A stretch of 64,000 nt of DNA, from assembly GCF_036884655.1 (NCBI RefSeq), contig NC_088359.1, positions 19,825,501 through 19,889,500 on the forward strand, read 5' to 3'. Position numbers and translations under genes: made by a program. The notes beneath the pieces are model-generated. The model made no database searches and was not told where the DNA came from. It worked only from the letters and a program-made list of their open reading frames with translations. This stretch comes from Musa acuminata AAA Group (taxonomy: Eukaryota; Streptophyta; Magnoliopsida; Zingiberales; Musaceae). Position 1 is the stretch's first letter, and every line of letters starts with the position of its first letter. This document shows, piece by piece, positions 25,991 to 38,000 of the stretch.

Positions 25991-27425
25991 TTCTGAAACC
26001 TGTTGGATTTGGGGTTGCATGTTCTTAGTAGGTGATTGTGGTGGGTGTATTTTGGTCTTATGGTGTTTGTTCTTTGGGAATCATTCATTACTTGGATTCT
26101 TGTTCTTTTCTTGTCAGAAGGAGATTATTTTTCTGAGACCTGTTGGGTTTAGGGGTGCATGCTATTAGGTTGTGGGTTCTTGGATGAGAGGTGATGTGGT
26201 TGGTATTTTTTGGTCTTCTGATGGTGTTTGTTCATTTGGAGTAGTTGACTTGGTTTCTTGTTCTTCTCTTGTTAGATGAAGACTATTCCTTCTGAAACCT
26301 GAAACCTGTTGGGTTTGAGAGTGCATGCAATTTGGTTGTTCCTGCTTGGATGAGAGGTGATGTGGTTAGTATTTTCTGGTCTTCTGATAGTGTTTGTTCA
26401 TTTGGAAATTTTGATTAGTACGTTTCTTGTTCTTCTCTTGTTAGATGGAGAAGATTTCTTCTGAAACCTGTTAGGTTTAGGAGTACATGCCATTAGGTTG
26501 TGGGTTCTTGGACGAGAGGTGATTCGTGGGAAATCTTTTTGGTCTTCTTATGGTGTTTGTTCTTTCAGAAGTGTCGATTGCTGAATTTCTTTTTCTTTCT
26601 TGTCAGAAGGAGATTATTTTTCTGAAGCCTGTTGGGTTTGAGAGTGCATTCCATTAGGTTGTGGATTCTTGAATGGTAGGTGATGTGGTTGGTATCCTTT
26701 TCGGTCTGATGGTGATGTTTTTTCTTCTTAAATTGTTGATTACTCGGTTTCTTGTTCCTCTCTTTTCAAAATGAGTTTATCCCTTCTGAAACCTGTTTAT
26801 TTTGGGGGTACACGCCATTTATTCGTGGGTTCGTGGTTGAGAGGTGATATATTGGTGTTTTTTTGGTCTTCTTATGGTGTTTGTCCATTTGGGGGTGTTG
26901 GTTGCTTGGTTTCTTGTTCTTTTCTTGTTGGAAGGAGATTCATTTTGTGAAACGTGTTGGGTTTGGAGCTGCATACGATTAGTTCGCTGGTTCTTGGATG
27001 AGAGGTGATGTGGTTGGTATTCTTGTGGTCATATGATGATGTTTGTTGTTTTAGGATCATTGATTGCATCGTTTCTTGTTCATTTCATGTCGAGAGGAGA
27101 ATATTTCTTCTGAAACCTGTTGGTTTTGAGACGCATGCCATTAAATTATGGGTTCTTGGAAGAGAGGTGATAAGTTAGTATTCTTTTGGTCTTGTTATGG
27201 TGTTTGTTATTTGAAATCATTGATTACTTGGTTTCTTCTTCTTTTCTTGGTGAAAGTGAATATTTCTTCTGAAACCTGTTAGGTTTTGGGAGTGCATGCC
27301 ATTAGGTTGTAGGTTCTTGGATGAGAAGCGGTGTTAGAAATCTTTTGATCTTTTGATGGTGTTTGTTCTTTATGGAGTTGTTGATTACTTGTTTACTTGG
27401 CATTACTTTTGTGATCTATTGATGA
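25991..27425 (+). repeat. Tandem array, nine units of about 160 bp
   Basis: Units start at the phrase TTCTGAAACCTGTTGGGTTT (or close variants) at 25991, 26131, 26290, 26459, 26620, 26784, 26945, 27108 and 27267. Shared internal words are GCATGCCATTAGGTTGTGGGTTCTTGGATGAGAGGTGATG (in parts), TGGTGTTTGTTC and GGTTTCTTGTTCTTCTCTTG. Units differ at many sites. The array lies between the likely NF-YA promoter and its coding exons, so probably in a 5'-UTR intron. It is not coding. Confidence 0.9.
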
Positions 27426-30400
27426 GGAAAATTATACAATTTTGTTATATGGATATGACATGATATTTTCTTTTCTTTGTCTCAAAAACCTGTCTAAGTA
27501 GTATTTTCTTCAATGATCCATTGTTGAAACGTTTAGTTTTGTGGTCTGGCTTGCATATTTTGAAGGCACACTTTTTCAGATGCTTGAATTGCATATATAG
27601 ACAGATTATCCATTTTATTATAGCTGATTGATACTGTAGAGGTTCAACTCATGATTACGATCACCTTTTTAGTGATCAAGACCCTTCCACCTATGAAGAA
27701 CAAATTGTCTGTAAATGGAAATAGGCATGCCAAATTCTTGGGCAAAGTGGGAGAAATAGATGCATTTAGTACTCATTCCCTCTTTTTGGGTGGACAAAAT
27801 GTTCACCAAGATGTGAGTAAACTACACTATATTGATTTTCCAAATACTTATGGCTCTAAAACTCATCCTTTTGAATACTGTTGAATCTGGAGAACAGCAA
27901 GCCTTTCTTCCTACTAAGAGAATCTCGTCTATGTTAAATGCTTGCTCTTCTTCTGTTTATTCCTTTTATGTTATGACTGACATGAAAAGATTTGGGGGCT
28001 TGCTTCTGAATCTCGATGAATGAATATTCTTTAGAATGAACAAGTGAAGTTGATTGTAGTGGCAGATCAGTTGATTTTTGCACATTTACTGCTTTGCCAA
28101 AAATGAGAATCTCTGGCTTTCATGTAATTGTGAAGTGAAAAATTAGGGATCTAAAAGTTCTTTATTCTCTGTTTGTTTTGTTTTGTTTTTTTTTGACAGT
28201 TTTGTTTGTGTTTGAGTGACCTCAGATTGATTAAGAAATGCATATATTTTTTGTTTGCTGCAAGTGAAAGGAGGTAGTATAGATAAATGCATCTATCTTC
28301 ATCTCGAAATGGCATGGAACCATTTTGACCAATGATGGAAGAACACCACACTTCATACTACATTTTGATGAATCTTAAGGTGAAAAATAAAGCTGAAGAA
28401 GATTTTGATCTTTATAGTTTTATTATAAAGCTGAACACCACATTTTATAGTTTTATTTTGTTACTAGATGGATTTTTCTAATCTTTTGTAAAAAGTATAA
28501 GAAGAAATCTGTGGAGTGGGGTGACTTTGAGTCTAGAAGATTGTGCAACATATTTAGTTGATATTCAAATAAGTTCTTTTTTCAATCCTTCTTTTTGTTT
28601 TTTGAATGTGGGATGGGGTTGGGAAAGTTGTTTAAGCAACCATAGATTTATCAAATAATGAACAAATATCTTGTATGACTAATGTGCAGCAAATGACGGA
28701 CATTGTTTCCATCTTAGAATCATTATAATCATTGTTCAGATGTCATCATAAAATAGTGTGCCCTTGGAACTTGAGTTTCTATTTTTACAATGGTCCTAAA
28801 TGCACACTTGTCACTTTTCTGGTAGATGATCATGTATGGTGCCAGGTCCCTGCATGAAGTGTATGTCATTAAAATTCATAACTATTTGCTATGGAGGCTG
28901 TGATTTTGATTGATCGAGGGCTATGCTGGAGAATATTACACTTTTTTTTTTCTGGAAGATGATGTTTGCTGCTAGATAATCTGAGAAAACTAATCAAGAT
29001 GCATGGATATGTCAAAAGATACTTGTTCTTGGAAATTATAATGGACTTATTTGACATCCTCTGGTGATTGTTATTGGATGCTTAATGCTTTTCTAATTCG
29101 AACATGTTAAAGATCCTTGCTGTTGGTGCTTTATTTTAATGGAGATATGTATATTTTACTTAGCAATAATATTGTAGAAATGGATTAATGTGTAATTTAC
29201 CTTGCTAGATCATCAACTAACCAGATTATAGTATTTCTTTAAACAGAATGCACATAAATGTAGGAATGAGTTTTCTACCTTCTAATCTGATACTATTTAG
29301 GGTATGTTTTGAAACATATTTGAAATGTGCATTGATAGCCCAATGCACATTTTAAATGTGAATTGGTGTTTGATAATTTTTTTAAATCGTATTTGGCCTG
29401 AGTGCTACATTATAAATGCTCAAATGTTGATTCTACGTTAGGGTAGCATTATCATTTCAACATTTGTGGGATGTTAATATTTTTTTAAAATTTTCCAAAG
29501 TACCCTATGACATTCTTAAAATTACAAGATTATCTCTCTATAATAGAAACCCCAACCCTCATTTTCCTCTCCCCTTCTCTCGATTTCTATCGTCGTTTAC
29601 TCCTCTCACTTATTCGTCGTACCACTTGCTTGGTTGGGCGCTTGCTCTGCCAAGTCCAAGATTTACATCCAAACGTTGATTACAAAAGATCTAGCAATTT
29701 TATTTATTTATTTTAAATTTTTTTTACATTTATTTATTTATTATATATTTGGGCCATCAATTTTTTTTGTAAGATTACATAAATTTATTTATTATATATT
29801 TATTAATTTAAATAAGATATATTCACTTTTGAATAAATATTAAAAATGTTAGAAGAGTAAATTTGTCACATAATATTCAATGGACTTTTGAAATATAATC
29901 TTACCAAACAACACTCACGTCAATGCACATTTAAAAAACAACGTTAATCTATTGTTTATCAAGCACTCAAAACATTCCATAACTGCACATTCACTCAAAC
30001 TTTTTTCTCCAAATGCACATTAAGATGCAAATATGTTCCCAAACCTATCCTTAGTTGTCACCTATTTATTTAATAACTTGGTAACTAGAAAACTTGCATA
30101 TGTGCTGCATATTTTTTATAAGTTTTTTTCTATTGGTATCTACTGCTGCTTATGCGAAGATGTAAAGACTTGTTCCCTAGGTGTAAGAATGTCGGCAATA
30201 AGTACATTTAGTTAATTGTATAAAGCTACCTCAATATGACTAGGTGAATGAGCTTTTAATGTTAATTATAAAGAAGTTGGTAAGAGCTTGATGACATTTA
30301 CCAAAGGGTACACACTAAATTTAGATACTACTACAAAACATGCACATGTTGGAATTAGAATTTACCACCACAAACTAGGAGGAAACTATTATAATATTTC

Positions 30401-31995
30401 ACATGGTATGTAGTTCAAGAACACATTTCAAGGTTCTTCATAAGAGTTTGTGCTGGACATGGAAGCTGACCTCTGTCCTTAAGAGGAAGCATTCTATGGA
30501 ATTGTATAAAGGCCTTTGGTGCTTGATCCATCTCTTAGTAAATTTAGATTGATATATGGGACTGCAAGTTTTTTTCTCATGTATTGTGAAGTTGCTTTCT
30601 CCAGAAGTTTGATGCACATGATGAATGGCATGTCTTTTCATAGTTTCTAGTAGATATTAAAATGTGAGAACCAAATATAGAATTAGATGAATCATGTCCT
30701 TTTGAACATTCAACTTGGTAGAAAGAAAATGCTATCTGTGACCATTGAGATTTCTCATATTTGATATGCTTGTAGTCACTAAAGTATTTTAAGAGCTCAT
30801 AAATAAATATAAGATGCTTTGCTCTAGTCATTGGACATTCTTATGCTTGGGATATTCTTGAAGTTATAGATTCCGAAGCTATTAAAGAATATTGTAATTG
30901 AAGTAAAATTCTTAATTGTGCTTATTCATGGGATTGTTAGGTATGGACAACCTAAAATGCTTCATTTTTTAAGAGTTCGGAATAAACTTAAAATACCAAA
31001 GGTCCATAAAGGTTTCAAGAAAAGCAACTCTTCTATATTACAAAACTATCTTTTCTCAACCTGCTTCAAAAATTTTTCGTAACACTTGTAAAATGAAGGT
31101 TTTGGCAATCTATGTAGTGGTGATTAATGAAGTGCTGATCATATCCACATCAGCTATTATCATATTATGACGATGGGTATAATTGAGGAAGTCAACTACG
31201 ATTAGAATGACTTGATATCTGGGGTATATCACTCAATTTGGTGGAAAATATGATATGCTTTTCATCCAAAATCTGATAGAAGCAAATTATTGGCATGGAT
31301 CCAGTGTTGATCCTTTTGGATGCTTACCAGGGTAGCCAACACGTAATATGAATAAAATTATTGAAGGTTTCTGTAGATACTAACATCTCACTGCCTGTAT
31401 GCTACTGTATGATCTGGCTTAGCTTTTGGGCTTAGATTGCCACCTACAGTCTTGTATCAGATATTCACAAATTGCTAGTGGTTTTCTTTTTTATTATTTT
31501 TATGTTCTCAGATTGTAGAATTAGCTCAACTTCAATCCTTTTGCCGTGTTAAACTTAATTTACACTTCAACCTATAAATATCAACCTTTTTTCTGACATG
31601 TGCAGCTATGCCAAGATGCGATGAAGTGCATGGTGATCATGTTCATGCAATCTACCATAAATACAGATTTGATGGAAAACATGACTTTATGTGAACTTAA
31701 AGTCAATTTTAAAAAGCTGGGTGCATTACATGGTTTTCGATGTGTACATAATGGTTATAGTTGTTTAAATATAATGTATACAGTGCATTATGGACGCTTG
31801 TCAATGACATGATAATGGAGTACAATAACTCCACAAGTCATGTATAAACTTTATACAACAAATTATTATTGTTACAACCAGTAATATCTCATTGTTATGC
31901 TTTCTTCTTTTATCCTTAAAATTGCTATGAGATAATTTTGAGAATTATTTACATGGTATATGCTTTGCTTTCAGGTGCTCCCATCTCTCTTTCAG
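27426..31995 (+). other. Non-coding upstream region of NF-YA (5'-UTR introns/exons not resolved)
   Basis: AT-rich DNA containing a MITE (29300-30050) and only short open frames. An intron-like acceptor (pyrimidines then TTCAG at 31991-31995) sits just before the first coding exon. A second possible acceptor is TTTCAG at 31968-31973. A block at 31606-31830 is preceded by TGTGCAG and could be an untranslated exon. No other gene is recognised on either strand. Confidence 0.4.
29300..30050. mobile_element. Tourist-like (PIF/Harbinger) MITE, 751 bp
   Basis: The left end GGGTATGTTTTGAAACATAT and the right end ATATGTTCCCAAACCTATCC are inverted repeats. They continue inward with TGAAATGTGCATT versus AATGTGCAT-like words. 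Both ends are flanked by TTA (29297-29299 and 30051-30053), the target duplication of PIF/Harbinger elements. There is no transposase. Inside is a mixed core with short frames that are not genes. It sits in the upstream non-coding part of NF-YA. Confidence 0.8.
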
Positions 31996-32096
31996 CACAT
32001 CGATAGCGATTATTGTTATTAGTCAATGTTAGCTAGGTCTTATAACTAGAAAGAGATTGTACTTGCTCCAGACTTGGTTATCTATGGAATTGAGAT

Positions 32097-35000
32097 ATGT
32101 ATCTTGATGCAAATTCATCTGAAATGCAAGAATTGGCATTAAAAGTTCACAGAATAGTTCACTCTATTCAACATCTACTTGTGAGTTCGATCCTACTTGT
32201 TGGAATTCTAGTAGTGCAATTACTCCACAGTCTTCTTGTTCCAAGAACTTGAATATGAACATGGGTTTCTTGGCGAAAGATGGCAACCAAGTAAAGCAAT
32301 TAAGCCATCCAATATCTGACCATGATTCATCAACTCAGTCCACTGGTCAATCCTGTCAAGAAGCATCAGGAACGAGTGAAGACAATGTTCATGAGCAACA
32401 TATTTCAGTAAACTCTGGTATAAATTAAAATAATTTGAAGTCATTTTTTTACCATTAAAACATGCTATTTTGGGTAGTGTGAAAATCATATTATCAACAT
32501 CAATTTAAGTTTGCTTTCCTTTGAGTTAATATTTTTATTTTGTTGCTGCATTATGTTACTTTAGAAAATCTTATTCGTTATGCCTTTCAAGGGATTCTCT
32601 TAAATGACCATATTGTTCTATAATTTATATTGAGCATTGGACTTGATGATTGTCTAATTTGTCAAAATAATCTAGAGGAAAAAAAACCTTTTCTTTGTGA
32701 AATGAGCTTGACCTTCTATGTTGCCAATGATTCATATGCTTATTCTGCCAGATTGAGTAGTTGCCTGATGGGTTCACTTTCATTTCTTTCCTGATGCAAA
32801 TGTTTGACTCAGTTGCTAATGGTTCCTCTAGTCCACTATGGACATTCAGAGTCTAGATAGGGAGCTTGATAGTTGCCATTGACAGAGGTCTACTTGAGCT
32901 CTATAATGTTTTTGTGATTCAAAAGTGCTTCCCAACAGGTTTAACTGATCATAACTTTTACAAAATTTTAATATTGTTTTAATTATTGAATGTCTTATTT
33001 TCTTACTATAAGATTCTCTTCTACAGTTGGTATGTGTCTGTTTTATACACTTGAAAGAAATCAAAATGCTAACTGTAAACAGCTGAAAATTCCTGTGAAG
33101 TCAAAAATATCAAATGCAATATGATGCAGTATAATTCTTGGAAAACTGGTGTAGGAGGCATGTATATTATTACTATTTTCTTATAAGTTCGTTCTTGAAT
33201 TTTGGTTGATTTTGTTATTAATTCGTTTCTTCTTTTTATCAAAGTGGTAGAGCTTTATGGGATAAAGTCTGGATTTCCAATTGAATGAAATTGTTACTAC
33301 TTTTTCTTTATTATCATAAAAGAATTAGACAAGGTGAAGTCCATGAATATCCTACACATACTTTTGCATACTTATAGATGCCATATAAACTTCGGTTGTG
33401 CCACACTAGAGGTTGCTGCTGGACGCTAAAATAAAAAAACTATTTTCTAGTTATTGACAATGATTTTTATTGTGTCTATGTTACTTTGTATTATAAAAAG
33501 GTAGCAAAGCTAGTGAAGAAGATCCTTCCAATGCAAAGTCTAGAGAGAGTTGATATACATCGACGTAACTCTATAAATAGAAGACTATTTTCATAACTTG
33601 AATTTTGTTTACACAGGATGGAAATGAACAACCTTCCTGTTTCTCATTTTGAATGCATGTGTATATAACTATAAAAATAGATATATTTGCAATCTTAATG
33701 AGAGGGTTCTTTTTTCTTGATATGAATGCTTTTCAAATAGACACGTTACTATTTAACCTTCTAACATAGTTGTCCTTCATTAGGTGTTGGTAATACATAC
33801 AAGAATTTGGTTGATGGTCATATGAAGCCCATTTTATCTCTGGGAACTTCAGAAACTGCATTTTCATTTCCAAAACTGGATTATAGCCAGTCTTTTGTAA
33901 GTTCCTATTCATAGTCTCGGAGCTCTTAGTGCAATATGGTACTTCAAACACTTTGTAATTGCATGTTTATTTGATCAATATGCTTCTGAGAAGTCCTCTT
34001 TCATGTGCAGGCTCATGTGCCTTACCCTTGTGCTGACCCATACTTTGGTGGTATCCTTGCGTTGTGCGGACCACATGCTATGGTAAATTCACCAATGGTA
34101 TTTCTAGTTACATATTTGTTAATGTCTTGTTACCTTTATCTGCATTGCAGTTGAACATTCATGTGATTGCTCAACCATTTTGAACCTCAACTGTTTGGTT
34201 CATACCTGTTTCTGTATGCATTCAAAAGGGACTGTTTCTGTTTTAGCTAAAGTATTGGAATTTTGATAAAGAAATAAAATAAAGTGAAAGAAAAACAAGA
34301 GATAAATTAAAAACTATTGCACATTTTTTGTGGAGAATTTGTACCTATGTAGTAGAAATTTAGTAGTTACAAGTTGAGAGTCTTGAGATTATTATTGTGC
34401 ATAGAATTCCTACATCATCCTGTGATCTATATTAAAATGTTTTTTGTATTCCTAGTTATTTCTCATAATTATATCATGTTTGGTTGCTGATTGAGGTTTT
34501 TTGTGGCATGGATTACACAAGTTTAATCCTGAAATGAAGGAATTATTGAAGTTGATATCTGCCCTCCATTACAATATATATTTTGTCTTGGTATGCTTAA
34601 TTGTGGTTAGTTTTTTATTTTTTTCTTTTATTTTTTATTTTTTCTAGTAATTGTTTATCTTTTTTTTTCTTTCTATTATACAATGGTTATGTTAACTGGA
34701 TTATATATTTGATAAAAGGTCTTATGTAGTTCAATATTCCTACAAATTTCTGAAATTTTTTGTTTCTTCTAAATTGTCCTGCATTTACTATATGATCTTG
34801 CAATTTTATTATTTTTGTTTTACTGTTAATTTTAGAAAGTCTATATTTCTTTATTATCTCCATGTTTCACTTACTTAAAAGGAATCTTTTTTTTCTTTGG
34901 ACTGTTTTAAATAGTATCTCCAAATGTTACTTATATGCTTTTTTGTTATCTGAAAAGATTAAAATGTTATCAATGTAAAAAACAAATAAAGTTTCTGAAC

Positions 35001-38000
35001 TTATTAAATATTTTATACTTGCTAGAATATTTTTAATTTAAAAAATATGATTGTCCATTCATATAGTGCTAAAAGTATATACTGAATGATTGTCTATTCA
35101 TGCATTCTTATTTGCCTACATTCACTTTTTAAATCAAAATCTTAAAATATTTTAGCTCCACTTGTCATGTTTAATAGGTATTAGGTATATATCATTTTTT
35201 GCATTGTCATTCAACATTTTTATAAATTATTATCATTTTAAATTTTTAACATTTTATTTCTAAGTGATTTCTTGCTTTAGAGGTTATAAATTATTATCAT
35301 TTTAACTTTACCACATTTTATTTCTGAGTGATTTCTCACCATAAAAAGTTGCTGATCTATGTCAACCTTTTATGGTGAGAAATCACTCAGAAATAAAAGA
35401 TGAAAAAAGAGAATGATAATAAATTATGAAAAGTTAAATATAAAATATTTAGCAAAGCTACTATAATGCAAAGGTACTGATTATACATACATAATGCCTA
35501 TTATACATACCTGTTACCTAACAAAGATACTATGATGATACATAAAAGGCTGATTGATACATACCTAAAACATGACAAGATACTATGATCCAAAGGACAA
35601 ATAAGGCTGAAATATTTCGTAAATTTGATTTAGAAAAAGATTTTGGTAAGAAGAAATGGAAGATGGTACAGAATCAACGACATTTTGTACACTTTTACGA
35701 CTATATGAATGAATAGTCATGCTTTTTATTAAAAAATATACCTGCAGAATTTTAATGAAAAGATGGATAAAATATTTAATAAATTCATAAATATTATTTG
35801 TGTTTAAATGTTCATTTAAATGTCAAAGACATTTAAATATTTAGAAGTACTAGATTATATAGTCAAAAAGATAATAGAAACGTTGGACAATTTAGAAAGA
35901 AATAGAAAACTTGTAGAAGTCAGTCAACATAAGCCTTATATAAAAAATTTAAAAAAATCAAGATAAAAGTATTTTAATTTAGAAGATAAAAAATTAATAA
36001 AATGTAAAAAAAATCTTACCACAATTAAGCATATCAAGACAATAATATATAAAAATTATAGAAACATACACTTTTGAAACTAAATAAAGAGCAATATTAC
36101 TAAAAATAGAATATAGTGAAGAAATTTGTAGATGTAGCAGTAGGAAATAAAATACTAAAAATACTAACTTCAATAGATGCTGAAATCAGAGTCATACTAA
36201 TTGTAATAAATACGTTTAAATATACTTATGAACTTTATAATAAGAACTGAATGTCATAAAATAGTGACATATTATAGTAAGAGTTGACTGTCATAACATT
36301 GATGGAGATAAGTGAAGGATAAAGATATACATGTGATATTATAATAAGAATTGACTGCCATATCATAATGACATATTATAGTAAGAGTTGATTGTCATAA
36401 CATTGATGGAGATAAGTGAAGGATAAAGATATACATGTGAAAGTCAATAAATTTGGAATCCAAATATACAAACTAAAAGGAATAAGTTTTTTCTATTTTA
36501 TATTAGAAATAACAAGTGAAAACATATTTTATGAGAGTCAAGAGAATGAAGAATAATATTTATATATAATGGACCTAGACATCAAAAAGAAAATAACCTT
36601 CAAATATGACAGAACAGAGAACAAAATACAAAATAATATAAATAATCAATATTATGCTTGTAGCAAAGAAGTCAGGGAGATAAAAGAAGTACATATATGA
36701 CTAAAAACAAAAAAAATTAAAGACAAAATATCTTCAACGATAATGAAAATGGTATTTTGCAATAATAACAAATTAATAGCATCATATCAATGAAAAAACA
36801 ATGAATTTTGCTATAATTATATCTTTCAGGAAATCATAATTATAGATGAAATTTAAGCGGTTCAAACTATTTAATCTCGAGAGTTTATAATCAAGATTAA
36901 GTTGTTTATTCATAAAGAAATTCCAAATAGATAATACTTTTTCAATTAGGAATCCTGGTCTCATCATCTCTAGTTCCAAGGTTATTGAACCAGTTCCTTT
37001 TTGCATTTTTTTTAATCCTGGGTTTAGGGTTTAGGTTTTTACAAGTTTAGTTAGTTAGGTCTAGGTTTTTAGGGTTTAGATTTTTACAAGTTTAGTTAGT
37101 TAGGTCTAGGTTTGGGGTTTAGGGTTTAGGTTTTTATAGGTTTAGTTAGTTAGGTCAAGGTTTTTAGGGTCTAGACTCTAGCTCCACACCTTGATGTGTC
37201 CCTGAGTAATCCTTTCCTACTCAAACTTTTCACCATGCCCAATATTAGGTCTGATATCAATTGTCATGACCTAACCTAATGTGATAACTAATCTACTAAC
37301 TTCATTGAGTTTGAACCATTGACCCAAAATGCTTAAGCCAAATGTAACAGTAGTGCACCTATCAACCTCTTATAAGCCAATCTAATTCTTAATTTAGTTT
37401 TGATTTGAGACCAAATTAGGGTGTTACACTTCTTATATCTCATCCTTGCCACTAGAAATGGCAGCCTCACCAAGTTTACTAGTGTGAAGATAGAATTTTG
37501 TATGTTATTTATACTTTATTTAGTCTTTGGGAACCTTTTCATACAAAAAAATCAATTTTGTAGTTCAAGCTTACTAAGTAGATATTGGTTTCAAACCTCA
37601 GAATTTTCTCTCTTCTATTGTGCTGATTTTGTTTTTCTTTCTATTAACATATACTTCATACCTCCAGTAATTTCTTTAATGTAAGATATGAATTCATAGT
37701 GTCTTGTGTTACTCTAACTGCAGATTCATCCACAAATGGTGGGAATAGCGTCCTCTGGTAGAGTTCCACTGCCTCTTCAACCTGCAGCAGAAGAGCCACT
37801 TTATGTCAATGCGAAACAATATAATGCAATACTTCGAAGGAGGCAACTGCGAGCAAAGTTGGAGGCTCAAAATAAACTCATAAAGGCTAGAAAGGTATGC
37901 AGTTCTGTAATGAACATATCTTATAATTTCTTGTCCTTTTGGATTCAGATGGTGTGGTCTATTTGAAAATATCTTCGTTTTTGTTACACAAATAAGAAAA

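Noticed and set aside
25991..27425. CRISPR-like array
   Set aside because: The units are about 160-bp direct tandem repeats without unique spacers, in plant DNA; an ordinary tandem array.
35600..36600. Endogenous pararetrovirus in the NF-YA intron
   Set aside because: Only scattered sense-codon runs, no recognised domain; too weak to annotate as virus-derived.
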